Shown here piece after piece: positions 33,969 to 40,124 of a DNA stretch of 40,124 nt (position 1 is its first letter; every line of letters starts with the position of its first letter). The DNA comes from a virus. The notes beneath the pieces are model-generated. The model ran no database searches, had not been told where the DNA came from, and was given only the letters and a program-made list of their open reading frames with translations. The DNA lies in IMG/VR virus record IMGVR_UViG_3300008107_005172, positions 1-40,124 of that record; one strand, 5' to 3'. The position numbers were made by a program, and so were the translations under genes.

Positions 33969-34808
33969 ATGAAAATTGCACTTGCATCTGATCTCCATTT
34001 GGAGTTTGAAACAATCACTTTGCCCAACACAGAAGGGGCAAATGTGTTGATCCTTAGTGGTGATATCTGTGTAGCACATTCATTGCACGATCATCCTGTT
34101 GATAAGCCTGTACCAGAAGATGCGATGAAGCCGGGCCGAAATCAAAGTGCTGCATACAAGTATCGTGAATTCTTTGATCATGTGAGTCAGGAATACGATC
34201 ATGTTGTTTATGTAGCGGGCAACCACGAGTTCTATCATGGTCGTTATCCCGACGCTATCACTTGGCTGCATGAAGAAATGAAGCGTTATGAAAATATTCA
34301 TTTCCTTGACAAGGACGAAGTTGAGATTGATGGAGTAACGTTTGTTGGAGGAACCCTTTGGACAGATATGAACAAGGGTGACCCCACTACGTTGCAGTTA
34401 ATTGAAAGCATGATGAATGACTTTAGAATCATTCGTCACAGTCAGCACAACTATCGCAGATTCCTGCCTATGGACTCTGTAATCCATCACAAGGCGACCC
34501 TAGAGCATATTAAGAAGGTAGTTGACAGTGATCCTACTAAGAAGTATGTTGTAGTTGGTCATCATGCCCCTACCCCATTGAGCATTCACGAGCGATATAA
34601 GAATGAATTTTACATGAATGGTGGCTATCATAGCAACCTTGCAGAATTCATTCTAGATCGCCCTCAGATCGTTCTGTGGACACATGGACACATGCATGAT
34701 CCGTTTGACTACATGATGGGCGATACTCGCATTGTGTGCAATCCTAGGGGCTATAAGGGGCACGACCCTGCGGCTGATCACTTTCAACTTAAGTTTTTGG
34801 AGATTTAA
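33969..34808 (+). CDS. metallophosphoesterase (calcineurin-like)
   Basis: 279 residues with the full motif set: SDLHLEF (Asp8, His10), LSGDIC (Asp32), GNHEFYHG (Asn85, His86, Glu87), VVGHHAPTP, and LWTHGHMH. This is an intact two-metal phosphoesterase, unlike the pseudoenzyme at 16480. Similar phage proteins act on nucleotides, phosphodiesters or protein phosphates; the substrate cannot be told here. Downstream genes follow closely. Confidence 0.92.
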   Translation: MKIALASDLHLEFETITLPNTEGANVLILSGDICVAHSLHDHPVDKPVPEDAMKPGRNQSAAYKYREFFDHVSQEYDHVVYVAGNHEFYHGRYPDAITWLHEEMKRYENIHFLDKDEVEIDGVTFVGGTLWTDMNKGDPTTLQLIESMMNDFRIIRHSQHNYRRFLPMDSVIHHKATLEHIKKVVDSDPTKKYVVVGHHAPTPLSIHERYKNEFYMNGGYHSNLAEFILDRPQIVLWTHGHMHDPFDYMMGDTRIVCNPRGYKGHDPAADHFQLKFLEI

Positions 34809-34809
34809 T

Positions 34810-35145
34810 ATGGACTTTGTTACTGTTATCCTCATGGTTGTGTATGGGTACGCTATGTACGCAATCGGTAAGTCTGCTGCTATGAAGATGGTTGGATCAA
34901 AGCATATCCAGGATACACTAGCCAGAGCAGCTATTCCTATTGGCGTGTTGGAAAAAGTAGAAGGTCACTATTATCTTTATGAGAAGGATAGTACTAACTT
35001 TCTATGTCAGGCTGAAAAGCTAGAAGATATTCCATTGAATCTTTGGGAAAACAAGAAGATTTCCCTTGCTGTAATCTTGTATCCAGAAGAAGCAGGAGAG
35101 CAGACCTTTTGGTGCATCAATGGAAAACTTAGGATGGTTGGATGA
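34810..35145 (+). CDS. small membrane-anchored protein
   Basis: 111 residues from ATG 34810. One N-terminal span (DFVTVILMVVYGYAMYAIG) followed by a soluble beta-rich domain (VEGHYYLYEKDSTNFLCQA...EEAGEQTFWCINGKLRMVG), which may face the cytoplasm. ATGA overlap with the next gene. Confidence 0.7.
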   Translation: MDFVTVILMVVYGYAMYAIGKSAAMKMVGSKHIQDTLARAAIPIGVLEKVEGHYYLYEKDSTNFLCQAEKLEDIPLNLWENKKISLAVILYPEEAGEQTFWCINGKLRMVG

Positions 35146-35672
35146 AGGCAAATTTTAGGAACTTCAACAAAGGTCCAAAAGAAAGAAAAGTAGAAGTATC
35201 TATTGAGCGGTGGGATACCTATAGTATGGATCACACCGCTGCATTGATTATTCTACCGCTACTGCTACAACTTAAGCAATCCAAACAAGGTGTTCCGAGC
35301 GGTCTCGTCACTCGTATCGGAGGCGACATGGATGATAACCTTTGCTTTGATTTCGTTAAAGACGATGAAAACGAAGTGTTTGACAAACTGTGTGATCAGT
35401 GGGATGAAATCCTTAATAAGATGATTTGGAGCTTCCAGCAAATCGTAGATGATAGTTATGACAGTAAATATCATCACGGTCATATGAAGCTTGGCTGGAA
35501 GCCCATTGAAATTACTAATCCGGCAACCGGTGTAGTTGAAGAAATGTATGAAATGGTTGACGAGAATCCCGGCGAACACTGGTATGATCATGTTGGACAT
35601 AGACTACATGAAGATCGTATTCAAGAAGGTCTAGAACTGTTCGGCAAATATTATAGAAATTTATGGGATTAA
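35142..35672 (+). CDS. conserved T4-like phage protein
   Basis: 176 residues. SIERWDTYSMDHTAALIILPLLLQLKQSKQGVP, then CDQWDEILNKMIWSFQQI, HMKLGWKPIE and a C-terminal HEDRIQEGLELFGKYYRNLW form a pattern I know from many T4-like phages. No established function. Confidence 0.82.
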   Translation: MKANFRNFNKGPKERKVEVSIERWDTYSMDHTAALIILPLLLQLKQSKQGVPSGLVTRIGGDMDDNLCFDFVKDDENEVFDKLCDQWDEILNKMIWSFQQIVDDSYDSKYHHGHMKLGWKPIEITNPATGVVEEMYEMVDENPGEHWYDHVGHRLHEDRIQEGLELFGKYYRNLWD

Positions 35673-35682
35673 GGAATACTAA

Positions 35683-36315
35683 ATGAATATAGTTAATTTT
35701 TTACCGTTGTCCGTATATGAGTTCACATGTGATGAGAGCCTAATAGATAGGCTTGTATCAACCTTTGCTGATATGCCTATTGAAAAAAACGTAAGCAACA
35801 TGGTTTCTGATACAGACTTATTTTACGATGCTGAACTTTATGATTGGTTCAACTCCTGCATTGAGGAAGCTAAAGAAGACTTACATATACCAAACGAAGT
35901 CAAATTAGATATTACAAGTTGCTGGGTAAATAAGACAAGAAAGCTTCAAGCGCACCATCAGCATTTTCATCCTAATAGTTTTATGAGCGGTATTCTATAT
36001 CTGACGGAAGATCATTCGGGTGGACTCACGGAGTTTATGACTGACAATCTTTGGTGGAATAATTTTAAGTGGCTTATGTTTGGAGGCAATAAGAGTGTCA
36101 AAAGAACCATTAAGCAGACATACACTCCTCAAAAAGGAAAACTATTATTATTCCCCTCACAACTAATACACGGAGTGACTGCTGTAATAGATAACTCTAC
36201 TCGGTACACTATATCTTTTAATACCTTTTTTTCAGGTCCAATAAGTGACACTAAAAAAGGAAGCATTCGTTTGGAATTAAAGAGTAAATCTGTGATAGAT
36301 AGCAATGAAACTTAA
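35683..36315 (+). CDS. 2OG-Fe(II) oxygenase-like protein
   Basis: 210 residues, preceded by AAGGA. Double-stranded beta-helix signatures: HHQHFHPNSFMSGILYLTEDHSGG with the first iron-binding His group, and LLLFPSQLIHGVTAVIDNSTRYTISFN with the distal His and the 2-oxoglutarate-binding Arg. This is the putative oxygenase type that is very frequent in T4-like cyanophages and other marine phages; substrate unknown. Uses AGA/ATA/CTA codons more than its neighbours. Overlaps the next gene by 11 bases. Confidence 0.85.
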   Translation: MNIVNFLPLSVYEFTCDESLIDRLVSTFADMPIEKNVSNMVSDTDLFYDAELYDWFNSCIEEAKEDLHIPNEVKLDITSCWVNKTRKLQAHHQHFHPNSFMSGILYLTEDHSGGLTEFMTDNLWWNNFKWLMFGGNKSVKRTIKQTYTPQKGKLLLFPSQLIHGVTAVIDNSTRYTISFNTFFSGPISDTKKGSIRLELKSKSVIDSNET

Positions 36316-36733
36316 GTTTATAGATTATTTTATGAGGGTAGCAGAACTTACTGCTACACTTAGTTACGCTAAACGTTTGCAAGTTGGTGCTGTTATTGTT
36401 AAGGGCAATCAGACTATCGGCACTGGCTACAACGGTATGCCTACTGATTGGGAGAACACTTGCGAGATTGAACTTGAAGATGGTTCACTTAAGACTAAGC
36501 AGGAAGTCCTCCACGCTGAAACAAACGCTATTGCAAAGGTAGCAAGGTCAACTGTATCAAGCGAGGGCGCAACGCTATTCTGCACTCACGCCCCCTGTAT
36601 TGATTGTGCAAAGCTTATCTATCAAGCCGGCATTGAAACTGTGTACTATAAAGAAACATATCGCAGTGAAGACGGCTTAAACTTTCTTAGAAAGAGCGGC
36701 ATCAATGTCCATCAATATACCGACCGCACATAA
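36305..36733 (+). CDS. dCMP deaminase-family protein
   Basis: 142 residues. Zinc-dependent cytidine/deoxycytidylate deaminase fold with HAETNAIAKVA (His ligand, Glu proton shuttle) and APCIDCAKLIYQAGI (two Cys ligands). It would convert dCMP to dUMP for dTMP synthesis, as T4 Cd does, or, as in ComE-type proteins, a related nucleotide. Overlaps the next gene by 29 bases. Confidence 0.9.
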   Translation: MKLKFIDYFMRVAELTATLSYAKRLQVGAVIVKGNQTIGTGYNGMPTDWENTCEIELEDGSLKTKQEVLHAETNAIAKVARSTVSSEGATLFCTHAPCIDCAKLIYQAGIETVYYKETYRSEDGLNFLRKSGINVHQYTDRT

Positions 36734-36923
36734 GGCTAATGTAGCAGTAGAGTTTGGACAACTTTCCTCCATGATAGAGTGGTGTGAAAGAAACTGTGTC
36801 TCTGATTGGCGAATGTCAGGAGAAGCTACAGAACAATGGAACGGCGATACTATGTTTTATGGTTATGAATTCTTTTTTGAATCTGAAAAAGATTATGTAG
36901 CATTTTTGATGTGGAAGAAATAA
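36705..36923 (+). CDS. small protein, paralog of 9772
   Basis: 72 residues from ATG 36705 (29-base overlap; a later in-frame ATG near 36769 is possible). MIEWCERNCVSDWRMSG and NGDTMFYGYEFFFESEKDYVAFLMWKK match the C-terminal half of the 9772 protein, so this is a shorter relative. The tail ends MWKK instead of the common RWS. TAATG junction. Confidence 0.65.
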   Translation: MSINIPTAHKANVAVEFGQLSSMIEWCERNCVSDWRMSGEATEQWNGDTMFYGYEFFFESEKDYVAFLMWKK

Positions 36924-37186
36924 TGAAGTTTTTAATGTTCACTAGAGAGAATAACAACTTTGATGATATCCTAAAAGATTCTTCTCTGATTAAGCAGTAT
37001 AAGACAAAGATTGAATATAAACAAAACCTAATATTGGGTTTCCCCGAAGATAAAGAGTTTGGTAAGATTCTGTCATATATTATGTTGAAGTACGGGGATG
37101 ATATGCAAGACTTTCATAGCATCGTTCCTGATCGCTCACCTATTCCAAACGTAGATTACGTGCCGGTTCGTAAGAAGCGCCGCTAA
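36923..37186 (+). CDS. small protein with internal tail-like motif
   Basis: 87 residues from ATG 36923. GFPEDKEFGKILSYIMLKYG at about 40-59 resembles the shared F-x-x-E...F-x-L-K-W-G tail, but here 29 further residues with a basic end (VPVRKKRR) follow, as if a former end had been read into the next segment. Function unknown. Confidence 0.7.
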   Translation: MKFLMFTRENNNFDDILKDSSLIKQYKTKIEYKQNLILGFPEDKEFGKILSYIMLKYGDDMQDFHSIVPDRSPIPNVDYVPVRKKRR

Positions 37187-37193
37187 TATTAGG

Positions 37194-37222
37194 TTGACAT
37201 ACGTTTTCTGCTGTGTTATATT
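37194..37222 (+). promoter_or_regulatory. early-type promoter of the HAD gene
   Basis: TTGACA (37194-37199), 17-base spacer, TATATT (37217-37222). Confidence 0.8.
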
Positions 37223-37252
37223 AAATAGTAATCACAGTTTTGGATGTTATTT

Positions 37253-37801
37253 ATGAAGATCAGTGAACTACTGCTAGAAGACACCGTAGAAAGCAAGCCC
37301 ATTGTTTATGTTGATATGGATGGGGTGTTAGCTGACCTCTACAATCACGCTGCTGAAATACATGACGTTGATCACTACAACGACATGACCAAAGAAGAAT
37401 GGGAAGCATTCTTCCGCGACAGTGATGCTTATCACTTGTTCCGCGACATTGACCCCTTTCCTACTGCTAACAAGCTTCTCAACATTGTAAAGAGTTATGC
37501 AGGTGGATATCGTATTCTAAGCAGCCCTCTCAACTTTGATCGTGAGGGTTCTATTAAGGGCAAGCGTGAATGGCTTGCAAAACACATTAATGTTCCTGCT
37601 GACAAAATCGTGTTTGAACATGACAAGTACAAGTATGCTGTTCAGCCCGACGGTACGCCTAATGTCTTGATTGACGATTACGGCGTCAATACTCGTGCTT
37701 GGGATGCAGCAGGCGGCATTGCAATCAAGTATCAGGCAGACGAAGATGATTTGTCTAAGGTAGACAATGTGTTGCGGAAGGTCTTCCCGAAAGATAAATA
37801 A
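37253..37801 (+). CDS. HAD-superfamily 5'-nucleotidase-like phosphatase
   Basis: 182 residues from ATG 37253. VYVDMDGVLADLY has the nucleophile and acid (Asp21, Asp23); RILSSPL supplies motif II; KGKREWLAKHI and LIDDYGVNTRAWDAAGG give motifs III and IV. The pattern fits the 5'(3')-deoxyribonucleotidase branch. An N-terminal extension MKISELLLEDTVESKP precedes the enzyme and contains L-x-E sites like T4 capsid-targeting peptides, so the enzyme could be packaged in the head; that is speculation. Confidence 0.85.
   Translation: MKISELLLEDTVESKPIVYVDMDGVLADLYNHAAEIHDVDHYNDMTKEEWEAFFRDSDAYHLFRDIDPFPTANKLLNIVKSYAGGYRILSSPLNFDREGSIKGKREWLAKHINVPADKIVFEHDKYKYAVQPDGTPNVLIDDYGVNTRAWDAAGGIAIKYQADEDDLSKVDNVLRKVFPKDK
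37793..37800 (+). promoter_or_regulatory. late-type promoter box (GATAAATA)
   Basis: Lies 23 bases before the 37824 ATG, at the end of the HAD gene. The leader has CGGAG as ribosome site. Confidence 0.45.
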
Positions 37802-37823
37802 TAGAATACATTTCGGAGATTTT

Positions 37824-39098
37824 ATGGATACCAGAGACATTTACAAACTTATTAGAGAGTTTGAAGAAGAACGTGATGATGTTGTCAACCTTTATGACAG
37901 CATGGACATTGAACTTAGCGAAGACTTTGTAATTGAAACAGGCGTAGTCGGATTCACCGAAGATGGTGTAATCATTCACCTTGACGAAGACGCTATGGAA
38001 ATGCTTGACCTAAACGGTATCCTATTAGAATCCGAAGATGCAGAAGAAGCCATCGACGAATCCGTTATGAATGAAGATGCAGTTGATGCATTCAAGAACA
38101 AACTATCCAGAGTCAGTGATCCATTTGAAATGATCTATGACGCTATCAAAGGCGATTACGGCGATGAGATCCGTGATGCAATGCAAGAAATGTATGATGA
38201 TGTAGTCAACGATAGCGGTTATCGTCTACATCCAGACGATGATTTTGAAAAGATTATTGAGATTGTAGTAGACCAGCTGGTTGCAGATTCAGATATGAAT
38301 GAAGCTAGTTATGGCGACCGAGAAGAGGCTCATCCCGTATCTACTGCTATCTACAGAAGAATCGTTAATAGCCACCCAGAGCTACTACAGACTTTCACTG
38401 TACGTGAAATTAGCGATGCCTGCAATGATTATGCAGATATGGTCGGTGATGTAGAAGAAATTGGTTCAAGTGACGTTAGCATTTGGACTAAAGAAGTAAT
38501 TGACGATTTGCAGTCACGTAGCAAAGAACTTTCAGAAATCAAGAAGCTTGCATTAGGACACGATGAACTTGATGAGGGCATGGGTAAGGCGCTCCTAGGC
38601 GGTGTTGCATTGATTGCTGCACTCACCGGTCTCAACAAGATGAGCGCACATCATCTTATGACAACCGAACCCCAGCTTATTACTCTCACACAAATGCGTC
38701 AGGAAGCTGAACAACGCGGTGACGAGTATGAAGTTGAACGTCTTGACGACCGTATCAAGAAGACACTAGACCACATTTCAGTAACTGGTCGCCCTGTAAT
38801 GGGAGGCGACGGCGAACCCATTGATCCTAGAAAGCCTTGGGCAGGTGAATCAGTTCAAGAAGCAGAGTATCAAGGACGCAAAGTCCCTCTTGGCAAGCCT
38901 ATGAAGGGTGATGTTAAGAAGTCTAAGGTATACGTGAAGAAGCCAAATGGCAAGGTCGTAAAGGTTAACTTCGGTGATAAGAACATGCGTATCAAAAAGT
39001 CAAATCCAAAGCGCCGCAAGAGTTTCCGTGCTAGACACAATTGCGACAATCCAGGACCACGCTGGAAAGCAAGATACTGGTCATGCAGAGCTTGGTAA
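37824..39098 (+). CDS. probable head-packaged protein with conserved basic C-terminal domain
   Basis: 424 residues from ATG 37824. A long acidic helical N-terminal part (MDTRDIYKLIREFEEERDD) has possible prohead-protease sites (IRE, LLE, IDE), followed by a short hydrophobic stretch (GKALLGGVALIAALTGL) and a basic C-terminal domain: GRKVPLGKPMKGDVKKSKVYVK, VKVNFGDKNMRIKKSNPKRR, KSFRARHNCDNPGPRWKARY and a final WSCRAW. This domain is known to me from T4-like cyanophages and pelagiphages, where it recurs near structural genes. Late-type box upstream. DNA or scaffold binding inside the head is likely but not proven. Confidence 0.82.
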   Translation: MDTRDIYKLIREFEEERDDVVNLYDSMDIELSEDFVIETGVVGFTEDGVIIHLDEDAMEMLDLNGILLESEDAEEAIDESVMNEDAVDAFKNKLSRVSDPFEMIYDAIKGDYGDEIRDAMQEMYDDVVNDSGYRLHPDDDFEKIIEIVVDQLVADSDMNEASYGDREEAHPVSTAIYRRIVNSHPELLQTFTVREISDACNDYADMVGDVEEIGSSDVSIWTKEVIDDLQSRSKELSEIKKLALGHDELDEGMGKALLGGVALIAALTGLNKMSAHHLMTTEPQLITLTQMRQEAEQRGDEYEVERLDDRIKKTLDHISVTGRPVMGGDGEPIDPRKPWAGESVQEAEYQGRKVPLGKPMKGDVKKSKVYVKKPNGKVVKVNFGDKNMRIKKSNPKRRKSFRARHNCDNPGPRWKARYWSCRAW

Positions 39099-39120
39099 TT
39101 TTAAACCGACCTGCATAGAT

Positions 39121-39128
39121 TATAAATA
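39121..39128 (+). promoter_or_regulatory. late-type promoter box (TATAAATA)
   Basis: Exact T4 late consensus in the gap after the 37824 gene. It ends five bases before the next ATG, so transcripts would be nearly leaderless. Confidence 0.55.
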
Positions 39129-39133
39129 TAGAT

Positions 39134-39313
39134 ATGACTACAGAAACGACTAACACACCAAAGCAAGCTAAAGGTGGTGCTTTTGCATCAGCCGATATAC
39201 CTCTCATTAAAAAGGTGCTACTAGCAGTACTTAGCGAGAGTAACGAAAAGCTTACGGTTGAAGAAGAACGCCAAGCAGCACATTTGCTGCATCGCTTAGG
39301 AAGAATCTCCTAA
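39134..39313 (+). CDS. small hypothetical protein (59 residues)
   Basis: ATG 39134 to TAA 39311-39313. MTTETTNTPKQAKGGAFASA then a helical part (IPLIKKVLLAVLSESNEKLTVEEERQAAHLLHRLG). Directly abuts the next gene and follows an exact late box. Function unknown. Confidence 0.6.
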   Translation: MTTETTNTPKQAKGGAFASADIPLIKKVLLAVLSESNEKLTVEEERQAAHLLHRLGRIS

Positions 39314-39496
39314 GTGACTAAAACAACTAATAGTGATATTAGGTATGAGGTAATTACCCAAGAAGATTCTGAGGGTGATATCATCATACCTTTACCCATG
39401 CCTCTCCTAAAAAGTTTAGGATGGAAGGAAGGCGATGACCTTACTATCAGCATTGATGATGAAGGCAAAATTTATTTAAAGAAAGCAGACAAGTGA
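39314..39496 (+). CDS. AbrB-like (swapped-hairpin) small protein, GTG start
   Basis: 60 residues from GTG 39314, immediately after the previous stop. [40 protein letters not shown] matches SpoVT/AbrB domains (x-I-P-L-P-x-x-L-L-x-x-L-G-W-x-x-G-D-x-L-x-I), which bind DNA as dimers and occur in antitoxins and regulators. In T4-like phages similar short proteins lie among structural genes, so a regulatory role is not certain. GTGA overlap with the next gene. Confidence 0.78.
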   Translation: MTKTTNSDIRYEVITQEDSEGDIIIPLPMPLLKSLGWKEGDDLTISIDDEGKIYLKKADK

Positions 39497-40011
39497 ACGA
39501 AGACACTATCACAATTACACCGGATGACCTAATTGCCATTACAGACGATGATAATATGACATTATCGGGTTGGAATTCTCCCTTAAAAACATCGCTATCT
39601 GATGCATATTCTATTACAGGAACATTGGGAACGGCTGTTAATGCGGGCGGGGGTAGTGGGGCAACATTAACCACCACTACCGGTGGAAGTTTAACGTGGA
39701 ATAATACTAACTATACTGTTACTGCAACCCCCTACACAATATCTAATGGAACAACCGGTTGGGCTAACTATAACAATCAACCGTCAATCATGAAGGTAGA
39801 TTGTGACGCAGTGTTCAATGGTGATATCAAAATTAGAGGCGTAAGCTTAGACGAAAGACTTAACGTTATCGAAGAACGTTTGGGCATTCTACGTCCACAC
39901 AACGATCTTGAAGGTCGTTGGGAAAAGCTAAAGGCTCTCGGTGAAGAGTATCGCAGACTAGAGAAAGAGATTCTAGAAGGCGAGAGTATTTGGGATACTC
40001 TCAAAAAGTAA
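39493..40011 (+). CDS. probable structural protein with Gly/Thr-rich region, GTG start
   Basis: 172 residues from GTG 39493. A Gly/Ser/Thr-rich part ([20 protein letters not shown]...[26 protein letters not shown]) looks like a fibre or decoration segment. It is followed by [54 protein letters not shown], a coiled coil with an I-x-E-R-L-x-I-L-x-P pattern seen in virion-associated proteins of T4-like phages. Function inferred only. Confidence 0.7.
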   Translation: MNEDTITITPDDLIAITDDDNMTLSGWNSPLKTSLSDAYSITGTLGTAVNAGGGSGATLTTTTGGSLTWNNTNYTVTATPYTISNGTTGWANYNNQPSIMKVDCDAVFNGDIKIRGVSLDERLNVIEERLGILRPHNDLEGRWEKLKALGEEYRRLEKEILEGESIWDTLKK

Positions 40012-40016
40012 AAGTT

Positions 40017-40124
40017 ATGGCTAAAGAAGATACTATTAAATTAGAAGGGGAAGTTATTGATGTTTTACCGAATGCTACATTCAAGGTAAAACTAGAAAAC
40101 GGACACACTGTATTGAGTTATGTG
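40017..40124 (+). CDS. infA: translation initiation factor IF-1, N-terminal part (3' end outside window)
   Basis: 36 codons in frame to the window end. [20 protein letters not shown] followed by [16 protein letters not shown] matches bacterial IF-1 (pattern MAKE-D-x-I-x-x-E-G-x-V-x-x-x-L-P-N-x-x-F-x-V-x-L-E-N-G-H). IF-1 binds the ribosomal A site during initiation. The remaining half, including the R-I-L-x-G-D-x-V end, must lie beyond 40124. Five-base gap from the previous gene. Confidence 0.88.
   Translation, partial: MAKEDTIKLEGEVIDVLPNATFKVKLENGHTVLSYV

Noticed and set aside
39314-39496. AbrB-like protein as antitoxin of a toxin-antitoxin pair
   Set aside because: Neither neighbour looks like a toxin; the adjacent genes are a short helical protein and a virion-like protein.
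1-40124. CRISPR arrays, insertion sequences, rRNA or tRNA genes
   Set aside because: No regularly spaced repeats, transposase motifs, or RNA gene signatures were found by reading; repeated sequence is limited to promoter cassettes and gene junctions.

Overview
The window reads as part of the genome of a large T4-superfamily lytic phage (myovirus type). The evidence is a dense run of small overlapping genes, almost all on the + strand, with rIIA-like and rIIB-like genes, a T4 RNase H/FEN-type 5'-3' exonuclease, an ATP-dependent DNA ligase, a dCMP deaminase, a 2OG-Fe(II) oxygenase of the phage type and a probable head-packaged protein. No integrase, CRISPR array, rRNA or tRNA was seen. The host is probably an alphaproteobacterium, most likely a sphingomonad. 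That is an inference: the TonB-dependent receptor has a sphingomonad-style plug, there is a phasin-like protein, and ClpS is present.

Layout. 1-218: tail of a methyltransferase. 279-5551: exonuclease, then small genes including a secreted EF-hand protein (3312) and a phasin-like protein (3573). 5570-12812: strongly promoted early-type genes (rIIA, rIIB, ligase) and small genes. 12820-22549: a different block with T4-late-like promoters, holding a coiled-coil membrane protein, ClpX, Hsp20, ClpS, a two-gene minus-strand insert (a phosphoesterase-fold pseudoenzyme and a Lys/Ala-rich membrane protein), a probable virion protein, ClpP and a complete TonB-dependent receptor. 22594-37186: early-type accessory genes, each group led by a near-consensus sigma70 promoter. 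These include a stand-alone Toprim protein, a SWIM zinc-finger protein, an L7/L12-like protein, an intact metallophosphoesterase, the oxygenase and the deaminase. 37253-40124: a HAD phosphatase, a large protein with a basic C-terminal domain, an AbrB-like protein, a probable structural protein and the start of translation initiation factor IF-1.

Two expression programmes are visible. Early-type genes sit behind TTGAC(A/T)-17-TATA(A/G)(C/T) promoters; I find fourteen good ones, all with exactly 17-bp spacers and often with similar spacer sequence. They use CGT/CGC for Arg. The other class has (N)ATAAATA/CTAAATA boxes upstream and uses AGA, CTA and ATA codons freely.

The most remarkable content is a phage-borne proteostasis set: ClpX with its ClpP-docking IGF loop, ClpP with its triad, the ClpS adaptor and Hsp20. 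hsp20 and clpP share a similar inverted repeat in their leaders. Next to this set is a full-length outer-membrane TonB-dependent receptor. IF-1 and an L7/L12 C-terminal-like domain suggest the phage also touches host translation. A family of small proteins ends in F-x-L-(R/K)-W-S; the DNA for this tail also supplies the ribosome-binding site and start codon of the next gene, which looks like a modular gene-joining junction.
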